Shown one piece after another: positions 1 through 16,339 of a stretch of 32,999 nucleotides of DNA; position 1 is the first letter of the stretch, and every line of letters begins with the position of its first letter. This DNA comes from Silene noctiflora. Lineage: Eukaryota > Streptophyta > Magnoliopsida > Caryophyllales > Caryophyllaceae. Position numbers and translations under genes: made by a program. Location of the stretch: assembly GCA_009801015.1 (NCBI GenBank), contig VHZZ01000635.1, positions 2,917 to 35,915 on the forward strand, written 5' to 3'. Below the pieces are notes generated by a model. The model did no database searches and was not told where the DNA came from. It worked only from the letters and a program-made list of their open reading frames with translations.

Positions 1-1660
1 GGCTCGCCATTTCTTTTCCCCATTATTCCTAACTCTACTCCTTGACATGTTAGCCAACTTGAAAACTCCTAAAAAGTCAATTGTTGCCCAAAAATATTTG
101 GAAATTACAAATTTTGCTATCAAAAATAGGGCGCCTCGCGTCCAAAAGCCGAGCGCCTCATCGCCTCGGTGCGCCTTGCACATTTTCAATCTAAGGCGGA
201 GCACAGGGTAATTATTACAGCTTGCGACTTCCCTCTTTGCTCGCAAAGAAGTTCATTCAAAATAGTATTCTCATTACCTGATGCACTTCCATTGCCTACA
301 ATAGAAACGGGATCCCATAGATGATGACATTATCAATCTAACATACTTACTCCGTTCATTAAACAAACGTATGACTGAGAAGGAAAGAGTACGCCATAGC
401 ATTTTGACAAGGTATCGTTTGCTACACGACAAAAGTTCTAAGACAAAGAAAGTTGCAATACCAGTACACCATCCAANAACACTGTCATTAGAATAAACTT
501 CTCAACCTCAAAATCGGGGACTCAAACACCTAATAATCCAATATTCCACATCTCTACCTATTTGTTTCAACTCCTAGTACAAAAAAAACTACAGAACGAC
601 TTTCGACAAAGCAGATATACACAAATGGCAACACTTAATCTATTGCACATAATTACATTCTCAATCAAACATTTCCAAGCTCCCCCACACACTCTTTTCC
701 ATGGCAACAACTATCTAATATAGTTTTATTCCCCAAGTCTGGCTTAAAGCGCTCAAAAGTAGCAAGGTACTCATAAAAAAAACCTAGTATAGTAACGCAA
801 CTTCCAAAGTAAAAGCTTAATAATGCATTAGTGTCATCCCACACTACAGAGTACCATATTAAGCAAGAATTGGTTTTATATAAGGAAATGGTTTTTTCTT
901 TAAGCCACCAGATTAGCAGTGCAGTAAAGTTGAAAGAAACATTGACCAATCGTAACATTGATAAAACAAAATACTGATCAATCGAAGCCTAAACTTAATT
1001 CCACTAATCATCAATAGATGAACACCCAAGAAGCGAAACATGGAGTGATGGAGATAGTAGTTACACACTTCCGTAGATTCCTAAGAAGATTGTTGACTAA
1101 CTTATGAGGAGAGAGTAATATGTACTAATAACAAAAATCAATTAGCACAGAAAACGAAAACCACCCACCAAACTCCAAACTCAAAATCATCAACACGAGA
1201 ACTTTAACGTAAACGCATAAAATCGAAAAACGGAGAATGTCACAACCAAGCTCTAGCTAAGATCTGGCATATATAAAGGTAAAAAGTTGTCTTCTTAGCG
1301 CAGATTGGACTCAAATAATTATCGAAACCGATTTAAAAATACCGATGAGTTTAAGAAAGTAGAGAGAAGCGAGAGGAACATACATGTACTGGTAAAGTGA
1401 GCGAGTATTGTGGCGTCCATTAATGGCAAATTAGGGCTTGAAAAAGTTTGGTAGGTTGGTAGGTGTCTGAAAAGAAGAAAAGAGGAAGGAGGGAGAAAAT
1501 ATGGCTTGATGGAGGAGATAGCTTGAGGATGAGATTTTGAGAGTCGAAATCATTCAAGTGAGAGACAGAGAGGCAGGCAAAATGAAATAATTGAATCAGA
1601 GAGCGAATTAGTTTATGTGTAGGCGTGTAGCTATAGGAAACCATCGGTTTGAGAAAATAG
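1..1660 (-). other. possible 5' part of an unidentified minus-strand gene
   Basis: Read on the minus strand, about 1660 down to 1421 looks like a plant 5' leader: it is pyrimidine-rich and contains AAGCCCTAATTT. An ATG at 1420-1418 follows and opens MDATILAHFTS. A GT that could be a splice donor lies about 30 bases after the ATG, and the frame stays open past it for about 30 codons. Further in, a TTCTATTGTAG acceptor-like site precedes an open 77-nt stretch (295 down to 219) encoding hydrophilic residues, including NELLCEQRGK. The rest looks like intron or untranslated sequence. I do not recognise the protein and cannot connect the pieces. A GC-rich block at about 131-180, with repeated GCGCCTCG-like words, resembles a common plant repeat and not an exon. 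One N is present at 477. Confidence 0.25.
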
Positions 1661-1859
1661 ACTGGGCTAGTCCTTTACATCCAAAGTAGGCCCAAAAAGC
1701 CTTCAAAAGGAAGCTAAAATTTACTTATGCAGGAGCCCGCCAAAAGAAGCTGAAATGTTACTATTCATTAGGAATAGTAACATCCCTTACCCATATTTTA
1801 GTAAGGTAGTTAGATTTTTGTATCAATTTGTAAAAATAATACTCCATATATAAGTTTTC

Positions 1860-2078
1860 TGAACTGAATTTATAGGATTTGAACTTATAGGATCTGAACT
1901 GAACTGAACTTATAGAATCTGAACCGAACTGAACTTATAAAATCTGAACTGAACTGAACTTATAGAATCTGAATTGAACTTATAAGATCTGAACTGAACT
2001 GAACTTATAGAATCTGAATTGAACTTATAAGATCTGAACTGAACTGAACTGAACTAAACTTATAGGATCAGAAGTGAA
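1860..2078. repeat. minisatellite with CTTATAGAATCTGAACTGAA-type units
   Basis: This stretch holds around eight imperfect tandem copies of a 20-28 bp unit. Each unit combines ACTTATA(G/A)(G/A)ATCTGAA with one to four GAACT pentamers. The variable number of GAACT pentamers suggests slippage inside a higher-order repeat. It runs directly into AAGTGACTTTAAGTCC and AACAGGGCC (to about 2116), which look like the terminus of a MITE. The array may therefore be the expanded interior of such an element. Confidence 0.8.
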
Positions 2079-2082
2079 CTTA

Positions 2083-2117
2083 AGTTAAGTGACTTTAAGT
2101 CCAAAAGAACAGGGCCT
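2083..2117. mobile_element. one terminus of a MITE-like element (..AACAGGGCC)
   Basis: After the minisatellite come TTAAGTTAAGTGACTTTAAG and AAAAGAACAGGGCC. Read in reverse this is GGCCCTGTTCTTTT, a form often seen at the ends of plant hAT-like or PIF-like MITEs. I could not find a matching left end or target duplication upstream, so only one end is supported. Confidence 0.3.
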
Positions 2118-2149
2118 TAATCTTCTGGTTAAAGATTTCATAACCCGGA

Positions 2150-4374
2150 TAAGCAATGTGATGTTTGTAGATTATCAAAAGTAGTGAATAACGATATTGT
2201 TAATCAGATAACTAACATTCCAATGCCACATAATGATATTCCATATACCCTCATTTGGGGATTATCCGTGGATGAAAATTTCTCTACCAAAACAACAACG
2301 TGGTTAACACAAAGTTTGTTCGATCAAAGTCTTGACAAATGCGAATTTTACTGGATTTGAAAAATTGAATATTTCTCCAAAGTTAAAATGTTTTATTTGG
2401 AAAACTTGTGTTGACGGCCTACTTACGAAAGCTAGGCTTCTTAAAAGTCATGTTAATGTTCCACCTCATTGTGTTTTGTGCAACCATCCTATTGAAAACA
2501 GAGATCATATATTTTTCAAATGTCTTTTGATTGGTTAAGTTATCCAAGACATGAACATTATTAGATTTAATAATTTTTTGGCAATTTATGATAATATTTC
2601 AAGTCAAAATTTTCTAATAAAACTAAATCATCTCAAAAACTTAATTACAAAAGTTGATTTCATTAAAATTATTTTTATTTGGTGGAATGCATGGTTCTAT
2701 AAAAATGACATTATTTTCAATAATATTTATTTCAATATCAGGAAACTTGATCTCTTATGTGGTAATAACATAAAGATATGAAACGAGACTAGTCATAAAG
2801 GATTTCAACAATCCCGAGAAAGATGAGTCAGCTAGAAACACTGTTAATAAGAAAGAAATTTTGTGAGAAAAACTAAGAAACGGTTATTTAAAGTTGAATT
2901 TTGACGAATCGAAAATAGATGGGAATAAAGTTTATTTAGGATATTTTATAAGAGATCATAATAGTAAAGTCATTTTGCTAGGAGCAAAAAAGTGCGGATC
3001 TAATAGTATTTTTGCTGCAGAAGCTCTCACTTTAAAATAAGGCATTTTAATAGTTAAATACTTAGGAATTTCAAAGTTAATCGTGGAAGGTGATAGTTGT
3101 AATACTACGGTTTTCTCTGCCTCTGGTTACTCGACCGAGTAGGACTTACTCTGTCGAGTAAGTTTATGTAAATTGGAATCAGAGTCTGTCTNTTAATTAT
3201 TATTACGGTCGACGATTTTCATCACTATCACAAATCATATTTTCATTCAAAACTTTTCAAAAGCAAAAGAGAGATCGTGCCTTTTTCATTCTCGCGCTAT
3301 TTGCAAATCCAGGAGTTCAAGTCGTTGGTTTCCGGTATCGTTTGTGTCATCTTGTTCCTTGTTTCGTGGGTAAGTTTTACATACTGAATTCATGTCTTTT
3401 GGTTAATTAGGTTTAAACCCTAATTGGGTATTGTGGGGTATTTGGGGATTGTTGAGGGTGGTTTGTGATTGTGTATGTTGTGTGTGGTATAGGAGGTAGA
3501 TTCGTAGAAGAGCGTATCTGAACTGTCATTGTGGTGATTTGCTAGCTAGGTAGGGTATCACCTACTCAGTTGTTGATTTGTGTGACATTTTGTATGATTA
3601 TTGTATTATGTATGTTGTGTTGTTTGTATGCGGAGATTGGAGGTGGTATGGTGTTGTGGTGTTGCGAGGTGCGTCCTCGGCTGAGTGGAGTCACTTGCGG
3701 GAGTGNCTTCACGCCCTTGATTCGCCCTCTGAGGAACCCGCCACTGGAGGGGATGTGCACATTAAGGAACATGGTTTATCGCTCGGATATGATGAGCGGG
3801 GCTTAGGTGGGAACGACTGCGGTCCCACACCGGTCCCCCGCTGACAGGGCTACATATCTTGGGTGTGTAGTCAGTGATGTGGAGTAGTGGAGAAGGTGGT
3901 GTGGTTTGAGTGTGTTGTTGCCTTGTTTGTTTTGTTTTGGTTATCAGTAACTGACCCCGTTGTTGTGTGTAATCTGTGATGATCCATTCGGGGATGGTGA
4001 GCAGTTGTTGAGCAGGTAATCTAGCAGACGCATGGGATGGCCGGACATTCACCACGAGTCTAGAGTTTCCGCTGAGTTCAGTCGTAGTCGGTCTTAGTTT
4101 GATACGCTTTTGGAACATATGTATTTCTTATGGTTTGAGGCATCGTTTTAGCTATGTAACAGTTTAAAGTTGTTTTTAAAGATTAAAGTTGTTTCTGTAT
4201 TGTCTTTTGATTATCATTGCCTCGGGAAACCGAGATGGTAACACCTTTACACTCGAGGTGGCCTTGGTAAAGCACTTTGGAGTGTGGGGGTGTTACAATA
4301 GTTATGTGTTATTCACTCAATTCGTAGTACATGACAAATTTTTTGGAAAATTTCTATTATTATTAAGGATGTAA
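2150..4374 (+). pseudogene. decayed LINE (non-LTR retrotransposon) tail, interrupted by a solo LTR
   Basis: Translation gives three successive signatures of a plant LINE ORF2 C-terminal part. At about 2190-2330 is a linker resembling the conserved IWG..S.D..FSTK..TWL region. At 2350-2537 is a zinc-binding reverse-transcriptase domain with KCFIWK and CVLCNHPIENRDHIFFKC, which supplies the Cys/His ligands. At 2890-3097 is an RNase H-like domain with KLNFDESK, AAEAL and VEGDS. Stops and frame changes break the frame, including TAA at 2536-2538 and 3037-3039. No reverse transcriptase core or endonuclease is visible upstream, so the copy is 5'-truncated. A solo LTR (3098-4297) lies immediately after the GDS codons. 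Beyond the target duplication the LINE frame resumes as YVLFTQFVVHDK and reaches a stop at 4372-4374. Confidence 0.75.
3098..4297. mobile_element. complete solo LTR of an LTR retrotransposon, 1200 bp
   Basis: The element begins TGTAATAC and ends GTGTTACA, an 8-bp terminal inverted repeat with one mismatch and the canonical TG..CA ends. It is flanked by a perfect 5-bp target-site duplication, ATAGT, at 3093-3097 and 4298-4302. No primer-binding site, gag, pol or second LTR is present, so this is a solo LTR left by recombination between two LTRs. The length and 5-bp duplication fit a Ty3/gypsy or large Copia LTR; I cannot assign the lineage. It contains a TACTCG..CGAGTA palindrome near its start, a hairpin at 4221-4234, and Ns at 3192 and 3706. 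The open frames inside it do not resemble known proteins. Confidence 0.85.
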
Positions 4375-4537
4375 AATTAAATATTCATGTTTCGATAAAG
4401 TGATAATTTAATATTACTTTCATGAAACCAACAAAATTGCCGACTTTATGACATCTATTGGACATTTATGTCCTACATTTTTAAGGTGGTTTGAAAACTG
4501 ACAACTTTAACTTACCTCACTCATTTGAAAGGATGAG

Positions 4538-5051
4538 TCATATAGGTGATAATGAAATGAGATAACTCGCGAGCAACTCGAGACCGGCTCGGTCAAAACT
4601 CGGTCATAGCTTGACTTGAGCGAGATCGGCTTGAGAGCTTAGCGAGTTAAGCCGAGCAAACACTGGCTCGACTCGAAAAGCTCGTGAGCGGCTCGACTTG
4701 TGTGATTATATAAGAGATTGCTCATATTTTATAAAAATATTTTATCATGATTATACCTTTGTATCACATATATCAAATGTCTCACTGATTTGCCAAATAG
4801 TTTGTAACTTTAACCTTCGAGCCTTGTTATTGAAAATATCTGAAGCAAGAGAAATAAAAAAATTAACCATTATATATAGGCTCGATTTGAGCGCGAGTTT
4901 GGCTCGAGCTCGCGTTAAAGTTTGCAAGCTTAATAATAAGCACATTTTTTACCAGCTCGGTTAAGCTCGAGATCGGCCCGAGCTCGAGTTTCGGTGCGCA
5001 CAAGCTAAACAAGGCTAAGCTCGGGCTTGACTCGACTCATTAGCACCCTTT
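4538..5051. mobile_element. non-autonomous hAT-like element, about 514 bp
   Basis: An identical 8-bp word, AGGATGAG, flanks the block at 4530-4537 and 5052-5059, which is the target duplication length of hAT transposons. The ends are imperfectly inverted: TATAGGTGATAATGA on the left against AAAGGGTGCTAATGA read from the right. Subterminal regions on both sides (4565-4700 and 4880-5035) are packed with CTCGAG, GCTCGA and CGAGC words in both orientations. This is the usual look of transposase-binding subterminal repeats. The middle is AT-rich with no transposase. Because the ends are degenerate, the exact boundaries are uncertain. Confidence 0.55.
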
Positions 5052-5059
5052 AGGATGAG

Positions 5060-5292
5060 ATAAGTTGACCCCATCGTCTACCGGGCCGTCAACCTAATCG
5101 AAAAAATACAAGTTAACCTGAGTATTTCATTATCCAACTTTCCAAGTTTTAACCATCATATCGTATTGATATAGTCTTCCTTCTCTCTAAAACCCGATAT
5201 TTTCCCCAAATTGTCGAACCTCACCGAATCATTCACTTCCAAACCCTAATTTTCCGACGCAAATCTTCAATACCTTACAAAGCTCTCCATCA
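5060..5292 (+). promoter_or_regulatory. promoter and 5' leader of the PRP4 kinase gene, with a telo-box
   Basis: This short gap separates the hAT-like element from the PRP4 kinase start codon. From about 5175 the + strand becomes pyrimidine-rich (TCTTCCTTCTCTC), typical of a plant 5' leader. AAACCCTAA at 5241-5249 is a telo-box, a motif common near the start of plant genes for translation and RNA processing. No convincing TATA box stands out. If the promoter is this compact, the transposon lies only about 240 bp from the start codon. Confidence 0.5.
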
Positions 5293-11995
<6,703 letters not shown>

Positions 11996-12330
11996 ACACA
12001 GATGCTGATTTTCTGACTCCAGAAATGCTGTTACTACCTATTGTAATTTGCAGCCTTTATTTATATCGGATTCTAATCATTGGGCATTTATCTGTCTATC
12101 TTTTCTGGAATACTGCGGGCTTGAATGAAACGAAGGCGGCTTCTGGCGTCATTCAGGTTGGTGGGCTCAGGAGGCTGGTAATTCCGGGACACTTAACAGC
12201 ATTTCTCAGTGGAAATTGTTCATTTCTATTGTAAGACAACTTGCCAAAGGCAGTTTATTTCATTGTAATCATTCAGTGTGGCCATGGAAACTTATATTAC
12301 ATTTCTGCTCGTGTTCTTAGTTGAATAAAC
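11996..12330 (+). other. 3' untranslated region of the PRP4 kinase gene with a polyadenylation signal candidate
   Basis: Sequence after the TGA at 11993-11995 is non-coding. AATAAA at 12324-12329 lies in a T-rich context (TTGAATAAACTTTTCTG) and is a good candidate for the main plant polyadenylation signal, giving a 3'UTR of roughly 350 bases. Possible further-downstream spliced exons are listed separately. Confidence 0.5.
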
Positions 12331-12614
12331 TTTTCTGTATTTATATCTGGGTCTCTGTCTTATACACACCCTTCACCTTTCTAACGAACTCCTAATTGAT
12401 CACAAGAGCTATTCTTTGATGGCAGATGAATTATTTTTCCTCTTCATTGAAGAGTTTTTTTTGATGCTCTTTGCCTTATTTAGCTGGAATTACATTGTGC
12501 TGATGTATCTGCTGCCAATTTATTTTCAAGCACTTCCCTTACAATTATAAGTATATATGTATTTAATTGGTTTTTAGCTGTGTCCTAGTGATCCTAATCT
12601 TGTTTTTCATTCAG

Positions 12615-13275
12615 GACATCTCCAGTTCTTTGGGGAGGCAATCCTCCAATGTATATTTTCGTAGAGGACACCCTGGAGAAGGTACCTTTGTTGTATAGAC
12701 TTTAGAGGATCATTATTTTGGTACCCTTGTTAGTCTTAGAAATGTGGTCATGAAACCTCCTTGCGACGATACCTTCTGTATAGTCCGCACCAAAAATCAG
12801 CATACTATTTAAAGTGTTATAAGATACATGATCCTACCCTCAATATCGCACGTCTGATTTCATTCGTATATCAACCTTCCATTAGTTTGTTTGTGTTTTT
12901 ATGGGTTGGTTGTGATGATTTTTTTTGCTATGTACACCCCCTCCCCTCTCCCTCTAAACCCTCTGTCGTTACATTTCTGTTTTTCTAATGAATTTTTTAT
13001 ATCTGATCCATGGTTGATTAATCTGGAGGCGTTGTTCCTGGAGATTGTTCGTGCAGCTTTCTCATGAGTACTAGCAGTGAGTTTTTTTACGGGATTATCT
13101 TTCCTGTCTTTAGATTAGGTAAATATTTTTGGCAGAGTATGGATGAAATATTAAATAAGTTGTGTGTTTACTGTCTTTCCGTAGGACACTTCCAGCCTTG
13201 ATGGTACAACTCTTTGTAAATGCATCCGCATTTTTCACTGAAGAATTTAGTTTGGGTTCTCTGAGATCTGTAAAG
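12615..13275 (+). other. possible alternative 3' exons of the PRP4 kinase gene (12615-12681 and 13185-13275)
   Basis: Two exon-like segments follow the stop codon region. The first is preceded by TTTTTCATTCAG and ends GAGAAG before GTACCT. The second is preceded by TCTTTCCGTAG and ends GTAAAG before GTACTG. A GTGAAC donor overlaps the kinase stop at 11993. Splicing from it would keep the frame open through the first segment (23 codons including the junction) and 18 codons of the second, then stop at 13239-13241. This is inferred from splice signals alone. The segments could equally be 3'UTR exons or chance. Confidence 0.25.
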
Positions 13276-14030
13276 GTACTGTCTTGTTTTCTTTTTTTTT
13301 TTCTTTTTTCTTTTTTTTTCTTTGGACTTGTGGAATGTGCTTTGTACGCAGACTTCGTATAGGTGTCGGGAAAGTGTATATATCCAAGTTACACTCACCA
13401 TGAATCAAATTTTAAGGCACGGCAACCTTGCCCTAGAATAGTAATGTAGGTACATGGACAGTTGGACACATTAACAAGGACTTGCATATTTGGAAGAAAA
13501 ATCTGAATTATATTTTACCTTTGAAAATGAAACTGGAAAGATACTTGAGATGCAAGTCTTAATTTATTTATCAAAATGAGGTAAGGAATAGAAATGCTAC
13601 TTCGCGTGCTATGTTCACAAGAGACACGCTAACAAAAGGAAAAAAAATGAAACTATAGTAGACACGCTCACATGCCATCCTAATTGGTGTGTATCCTTTG
13701 AGAAACTAGCCATTCAAATTGACGTGACTGGTCAAAACCCATTTTAATAGTTAAGTTGTTCGACATCATTTTATTAAACTTCTTTCTTATGAATGTGCAT
13801 TATTTTAAAAAAAAATGAAAAAAAAATTCTTGTTTATATACAATTCTCTACCTCTACTTTTACTAGTGAGTTACGGATTTTATACCTATATCCTTGAGTC
13901 TCTTGTGTGATACGGGAATTGCCTAAAAGTGAAGATAACGATGTTTGTAGCATACCAATGTCCATTTGAAAATTTCTTGTGTTGTGGGAAGACGAAGGCG
14001 AAGGACTATCTATTATATTGTAATGTTTAT
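13276..14030. other. non-coding stretch, nothing recognised
   Basis: The stretch contains a C/T-rich tract at about 13284-13325 and AT-rich sequence. I see no open frame with recognisable protein content, no RNA gene and no clear element ends. Confidence 0.5.
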
Positions 14031-14375
14031 AATTTTGCGAGAAACTACCTAATATTTTTTTAACTTTTGTCGAATACTACCAAATTAAAATTGATGATCA
14101 AAATTTACAATTTTTTCGTCAAATTAATTAAAATTCTGACAAATAAGTCAAAATGCCAATTGAATTAGTCATAATTTCGGCGAAACTAGTCATAATTGTA
14201 GTAAAAAAATTGAAGTAAATGAGTTGGTAGCTAATCAAAACACTTGGTGGTGGTTAAGTATAGTAAAAAGAGTATGTACATTGCCAAAAATAATGTTTTT
14301 GAGTTAGAATTTTGTCTACTTTGGTAGTGTTTGACAAAAGTTAAAAAAAAATATTAGACAGTTTTTCGCAAAATT
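14031..14375. mobile_element. long-TIR foldback or MULE-like MITE, about 345 bp
   Basis: The left arm 14031-14084 starts AATTTTGCGAGAAACTACCT and contains TAACTTTTGTCGAATACTAC. The right arm 14321-14375 is its inverted complement, with GTAGTGTTTGACAAAAGTTA and TTTTTCGCAAAATT. The arms match over about 54 bp with roughly 85-90% identity by eye. A further TAGGTAGTGTTTGACCAAAA at about 14419-14438 repeats part of the right arm, so the element may extend further or be a nested pair. No transposase and no clear target duplication were found. Confidence 0.65.
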
Positions 14376-14439
14376 GAAAACTTCAGGTAGTATATTTATG
14401 AAAACGAGGTAAATATTAGGTAGTGTTTGACCAAAAACT

Positions 14440-16255
14440 CTATATTTAATGATAACTTCTGTTATTTATTTCCTTCAAAAAAATAAAACTTCTGTTATTT
14501 ATACCTTAGAACTAACAAACTTCTTCCAGTGTTGAACTTGGCACTGGCATATGTTTGGGACTTGGGTCAAATTTGGTGGTTGGCATATAACTGCCGCATC
14601 TTCATACAAAGACTAGACATGATATATTTTATACAAATTTAGTTAGTTTTTGTGGGAATTGAGTTCAGTAGCTCTTGGTGCTTTCCTTGACAAATTGTTT
14701 GAGGACAGATGCAGGTCACAGTTTGCTCTTTGCTTATGGTGTACTGCCTATATCTGTCCTCTCACTAAATGCCTTGAACTTCGTGCTAAAGTACTCCCAA
14801 TAATTCGCTGCTAAGAATAGGTGTAGAGGCTCTTTACAATATAGTAATGAGCACTGCCACACGATTAACAGGGATGTGGGCTCGTGGTATCTCTGTATTT
14901 AGTGTAACATTTTTATTGCTTTTATGAAGTTGTATACTTGTATATGATACTCTAGATTCTTCCAAGTTTATCGTATGTTAGGACATGTATAACTTGTGGC
15001 CCTTGCCATTCTCTGTCATTTTACCAAATCCATCTGTCTCCAAAGTCGTGTACTGCTCTTGTGTAAGATGTAAACTATGGTTTTTATGGGTTTAAATACT
15101 ATTTCACCAATTGCTTGGAGAAATCGATAAAATTATATTTACCCTATTCCTTCATACAGTAAATTTAACATAGACTGAAAGGACTGACTATTATTTTGTT
15201 GGCGACCTGGATCTGCGAATGAACATACTTGCTTTAGAAATTCACATTTCTATGGCAAGTGGGCAGGCACTGTTCAGCAGTTGTTTGATACCACAGAAGG
15301 GAATTAGTCGTCTCTTGACAGCCTGGTTTCTGGTTTAGATTTTTAAACAACAGTTTCATGTTCCTTGGGAGTTATCTGTTTCACCGCGAATCAGTGTTTA
15401 TCATGTTGTGTTAAGTATGCTCAAGACGAGCGGGGCATGGAAGGTTTTTGTTACTGTGGTTTGACATGTGAAGCTTGGTGGTAAGCCTACACCAAAATTT
15501 TGGTTTGTTTTGCAATGAACATCTCTAAAGGTAAAGTTCAAAAATATGTTGGAATGACAACAACTCCACTTGAAAGGGATGTTACCGGCGACTGAGCTCT
15601 TTAACAATTAGGGAGGAGTTTGGAATGTACTCGGTCTAGCACTAGCAGGTAAGATTCAACATTTGTGTAAAATTTTCTTCGTTATAATGTAGACGGCTTC
15701 ATTCGAGGGGTTTAATTTTAGACCCCCTACCTTGATGTCTCATAGGATCGGTATACAAAAAACCAGAACTTAGCATTGGTGATATTGGCTACTAGCTTGC
15801 AATGTGAGCTACTTTTTTTTTGTAGATACTTGAAGGATTAGTAAGTAAAATGATTTCTTTGGTTTTTGAATTCCCGACAAATTCGATGCTGTTATTTTGT
15901 TTGGACTACTGATGGACTGAAATCAGTTGCCTTGGTAAATCATGTACATTTATAGCTTTGTGAAACAGTTGGTTTCTAATTCGTGATGCAAAACTAATTC
16001 TGGCTTATTTGGAATTGACTCTACATTGCCACGAACCACAAACGAGAGTTTTCTTTTGCACTTTGTTAGTGTTGGTAATTTTTGGAAGAAGCTGTTTTAG
16101 GAGAAAGGTCGGAAGATGTTCGAGGAATGTTTGCCTGACTAAAGTTGTACTGCAGCTTCGTAATTTGTCACTAATTATGTAATGTGCTGCTGGCCAAAAG
16201 AGCAAATGACTGTATTTTTCTTTTTGCGAACGTGGCCTAAAAAGTGTGTAAAAAT
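14440..16255. other. non-coding stretch, nothing recognised
   Basis: This is mostly moderately AT-rich single-copy-looking DNA with scattered short open frames on both strands. None has recognisable protein content. Some of it could be long 3'UTR or an unannotated non-coding transcript of the kinase locus, but the sequence alone does not show this. Confidence 0.4.
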
Positions 16256-16290
16256 TTAAAAAATCAACAATACCTTAACCGCCCTCTGTC

Positions 16291-16332
16291 GAATTAATCC
16301 AATACAACTAGAATTAATCCAATACAACTAGA
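16291..16332. repeat. two tandem copies of a 20-bp unit
   Basis: GAATTAATCCAATACAACTA occurs twice head to tail at 16291-16310 and 16311-16330, followed by GA. The copies are identical. Confidence 0.9.
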
Positions 16333-16339
16333 ACACCAG

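Noticed and set aside
665-958. 97-residue open frame on the minus strand
   Set aside because: No start context, no recognisable content, and it sits in what looks like intron of the left-edge candidate.
3570-4118. Several overlapping open frames of 68-118 codons on both strands
   Set aside because: They lie wholly within the solo LTR and overlap each other on both strands, so they are by-products of its GC-richer composition.
4189-4374. 61-codon open frame spanning the LTR boundary
   Set aside because: It joins LTR sequence to the LINE tail by chance; only the part after 4302 is LINE-derived.
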